In this document: positions 49,669-50,919 of the stretch, piece by piece | Numbering within the stretch: the first letter of the stretch is position 1 | Layout of the letters: every line of letters begins with the position of its first letter | Assembly: GCA_937969445.1 (NCBI GenBank) | Contig: CALBVZ010000031.1 | Coordinates: 1 to 50,919 of the forward strand | Reading direction: 5' to 3' | Length of the DNA: 50,919 nucleotides | Source of the DNA: an uncultured Octadecabacter sp. | Lineage (GTDB): Bacteria > Pseudomonadota > Alphaproteobacteria > Rhodobacterales > Rhodobacteraceae | Notes under the pieces: generated by a model | Told to the model about the DNA's origin: nothing | The model's input: the letters and a program-made list of their open reading frames with translations, nothing else | Databases searched by the model: none | Program-made: the position numbers and the translations under genes

Positions 49669-50919
49669 CAGGACTCACCCTCAGTTTTGGGTTCCAGCGG
49701 TGTGCGGCCGATAGAGATGTATGCGTCAAAGCCCGCACGCTTAGCGTCTTTCGTAGAATAGATATTACGCAAATCGGCCATGCGCGGTGTTGTCATGTGC
49801 TTCGCCATTCGTTTGAGGTCGAGACCGCGGAATTCGTTCCATTCCGTAAGGATTACCACAAGGTCGGCGTTACGCGCGGCTTTATATGCATCCTCTACCC
49901 AGTTTACGCCGGGCAGTAACGCTTCGCCCTCGTGCTTACCTTGAGGGTCAGTCACGCGCACTTTGGCGCCGCCACCGACAAGTGCCGGAATAATCGTCAA
50001 TGCAGGCGCGTCGCGCATGTCATCGGTATTGGGTTTGAACGTGACGCCAAGAACGGCAACAACCTTGCCGTTAAAGCTGCCATCACACAGGTCGAGAAGC
50101 TTATCGACCATGCGGCGTTTGACCTCTTCGTTGACCTTGATCACGGCCTCGGTGATTTGCATCGGCACCGCGTGCTCTTGGCCGATACGTGCTAAAGCTT
50201 TGGTATCTTTTGGAAAACAAGATCCGCCATAGCCTGGGCCAGCATGCAAGAACTTGTTGCCGATACGCCCATCAAGGCCCATACCTTTGCTGACTTGCTT
50301 GATGTCTGCGCCAGTGCGTTCGCACAGTGCAGCGATCTCGTTGATGAACGTAATCTTCGTGGCAAGAAACGCGTTGGCCGCGTATTTGATCATTTCCGCG
50401 CTTTCGAGATCGGTAATGACGATGGGAAAATCGCGCAAAAACAGCGGACGGTAAACGTCGTTCATGACGTCCCCAGCGCGATTGGATTGCACGCCAACAA
50501 CAACACGATCAGGGCGCATGAAGTCATCAATGGCGGCACCTTCGCGCAGGAACTCCGGATTGGACGCGACGTCGAATTCGAGTTCAGGGTTGGTTTTGTG
50601 AACGACTTGTTTGACCTTGCGATTGGTACCAACAGGGACCGTCGATTTGGTCACAATGACAGTGTAATCCTTCGCGGCGAGGGCGATTTCCTCAGCCACC
50701 GCCATCACGAATGTGAGGTCTGCATGCCCGTCACCACGGCGCGTTGGCGTTCCAACGGCGATGAAAACAGCTTCTGCGCCATCGATTGCGGCAGTCAAAT
50801 CCATTGTAAACGTCAGGCGCCCTGCGTCGACATTCTTGGCCATAAGTTCTTCGAGGCCAGGCTCATAAATTGGAACTTCACCAGCCTCCAGTTTGGCAAT
50901 CTTGGCGGGGTCTTTGTCG
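49668..50919 (-). CDS. ugd: UDP-glucose 6-dehydrogenase (partial, N-terminus off window)
   Basis: The track starts the ORF at 50843 (MAKNVDAG), but the frame stays open to the right edge and encodes DKDPAKIAKLEAGEVPIYEPGLEELMAKN, which is the normal early Ugd sequence. The true start is therefore outside. FIAVGTPTRRGDGHADLTFV and VTKSTVPVGTNRKV belong to the cofactor domain. The catalytic cysteine is in GPGYGGSCFPKDTKALARIG. VLGVTFKPNTDDMRDAPALTIIPAL is the C-terminal UDP-binding block. It oxidises UDP-glucose to UDP-glucuronate with two NAD. It is coupled to the epimerase downstream. Confidence 0.95.
   Translation of the reverse strand, partial: DKDPAKIAKLEAGEVPIYEPGLEELMAKNVDAGRLTFTMDLTAAIDGAEAVFIAVGTPTRRGDGHADLTFVMAVAEEIALAAKDYTVIVTKSTVPVGTNRKVKQVVHKTNPELEFDVASNPEFLREGAAIDDFMRPDRVVVGVQSNRAGDVMNDVYRPLFLRDFPIVITDLESAEMIKYAANAFLATKITFINEIAALCERTGADIKQVSKGMGLDGRIGNKFLHAGPGYGGSCFPKDTKALARIGQEHAVPMQITEAVIKVNEEVKRRMVDKLLDLCDGSFNGKVVAVLGVTFKPNTDDMRDAPALTIIPALVGGGAKVRVTDPQGKHEGEALLPGVNWVEDAYKAARNADLVVILTEWNEFRGLDLKRMAKHMTTPRMADLRNIYSTKDAKRAGFDAYISIGRTPLEPKTEGES

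Overview
The window looks like a chromosomal segment from a marine member of the Rhodobacteraceae (Roseobacter group, Alphaproteobacteria). The reasons are a CcrM-type GANTC methyltransferase, tandem DUF2125 proteins, DUF4170 next to a short WaaA, AlkB, a DUF721/DciA-like protein, several FCD-type GntR regulators and a large polyamine island, all at moderate GC. I see no rRNA, tRNA, CRISPR array, prophage or complete insertion sequence. Everything below comes from reading the sequence and the supplied ORF track; no database search was run.

Layout. (1) About 1-2433: the end of a TRAP transporter/uronate-type locus. It holds a solute-binding protein running off the left edge, a divergent GntR regulator with a 25-bp palindrome between them, and a kduI remnant that has lost its central ~190 codons. 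About 300 bases without a recognisable gene follow. (2) 2434-16690: a polyamine uptake and catabolism island. potF-potG-potH-potI run leftward. A GntR gene and eight or nine catabolic genes run rightward: two glutamine-synthetase-like ligases, three DadA/PuuB-like FAD oxidases, agmatinase, a class I amidotransferase and two cupins. A perfect 20-bp palindrome sits between the two divergent operons. (3) 16805-21565: mmsA, a LysR pseudogene with two lesions, and a molybdopterin oxidoreductase. (4) 21821-24594: a GbsR/MarR-type regulator, a DUF4166 protein and a membrane-epimerase fusion, with the same 20-bp inverted repeat placed in front of the first two genes.

(5) 24728-28894: a sulfatase-family hydrolase and a group of poorly known small exported or membrane proteins. 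One of these is a membrane-anchored winged-helix regulator with its DNA-binding domain at the C-terminus. (6) 29102-41488: mostly housekeeping genes (rnhB, ccrM with a GANTC cluster upstream, galE, alkB, mutY, a DUF721 gene, a DsbA-like protein, a CoA-transferase, lpxK, waaA, DUF4170, cysQ-like, pmbA/tldE-like). (7) 41589-44677: two tandem DUF2125 paralogues, each preceded by a hairpin plus T-run. (8) 44807-50919: SDR, enoyl-CoA hydratase, MscS channel, flavoprotein, UDP-glucuronate epimerase, and UDP-glucose dehydrogenase running off the right edge.

How the genes work together. The island in region 2 would import putrescine-type polyamines, make putrescine from agmatine, glutamylate the amines, oxidise them and hydrolyse the glutamyl product. 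The aldehyde dehydrogenase and aminotransferase steps have no dedicated gene here. Genes at 37-39 kb build the Kdo-lipid A core, and galE, the epimerase and ugd supply nucleotide sugars for surface polysaccharide. The most interesting items are the paralogue-rich polyamine island with its palindromic operator, the regulator whose start codon lies inside its own operator, the inverted-topology membrane regulator, the duplicated leader hairpins of the DUF2125 genes, and the two pseudogenes.
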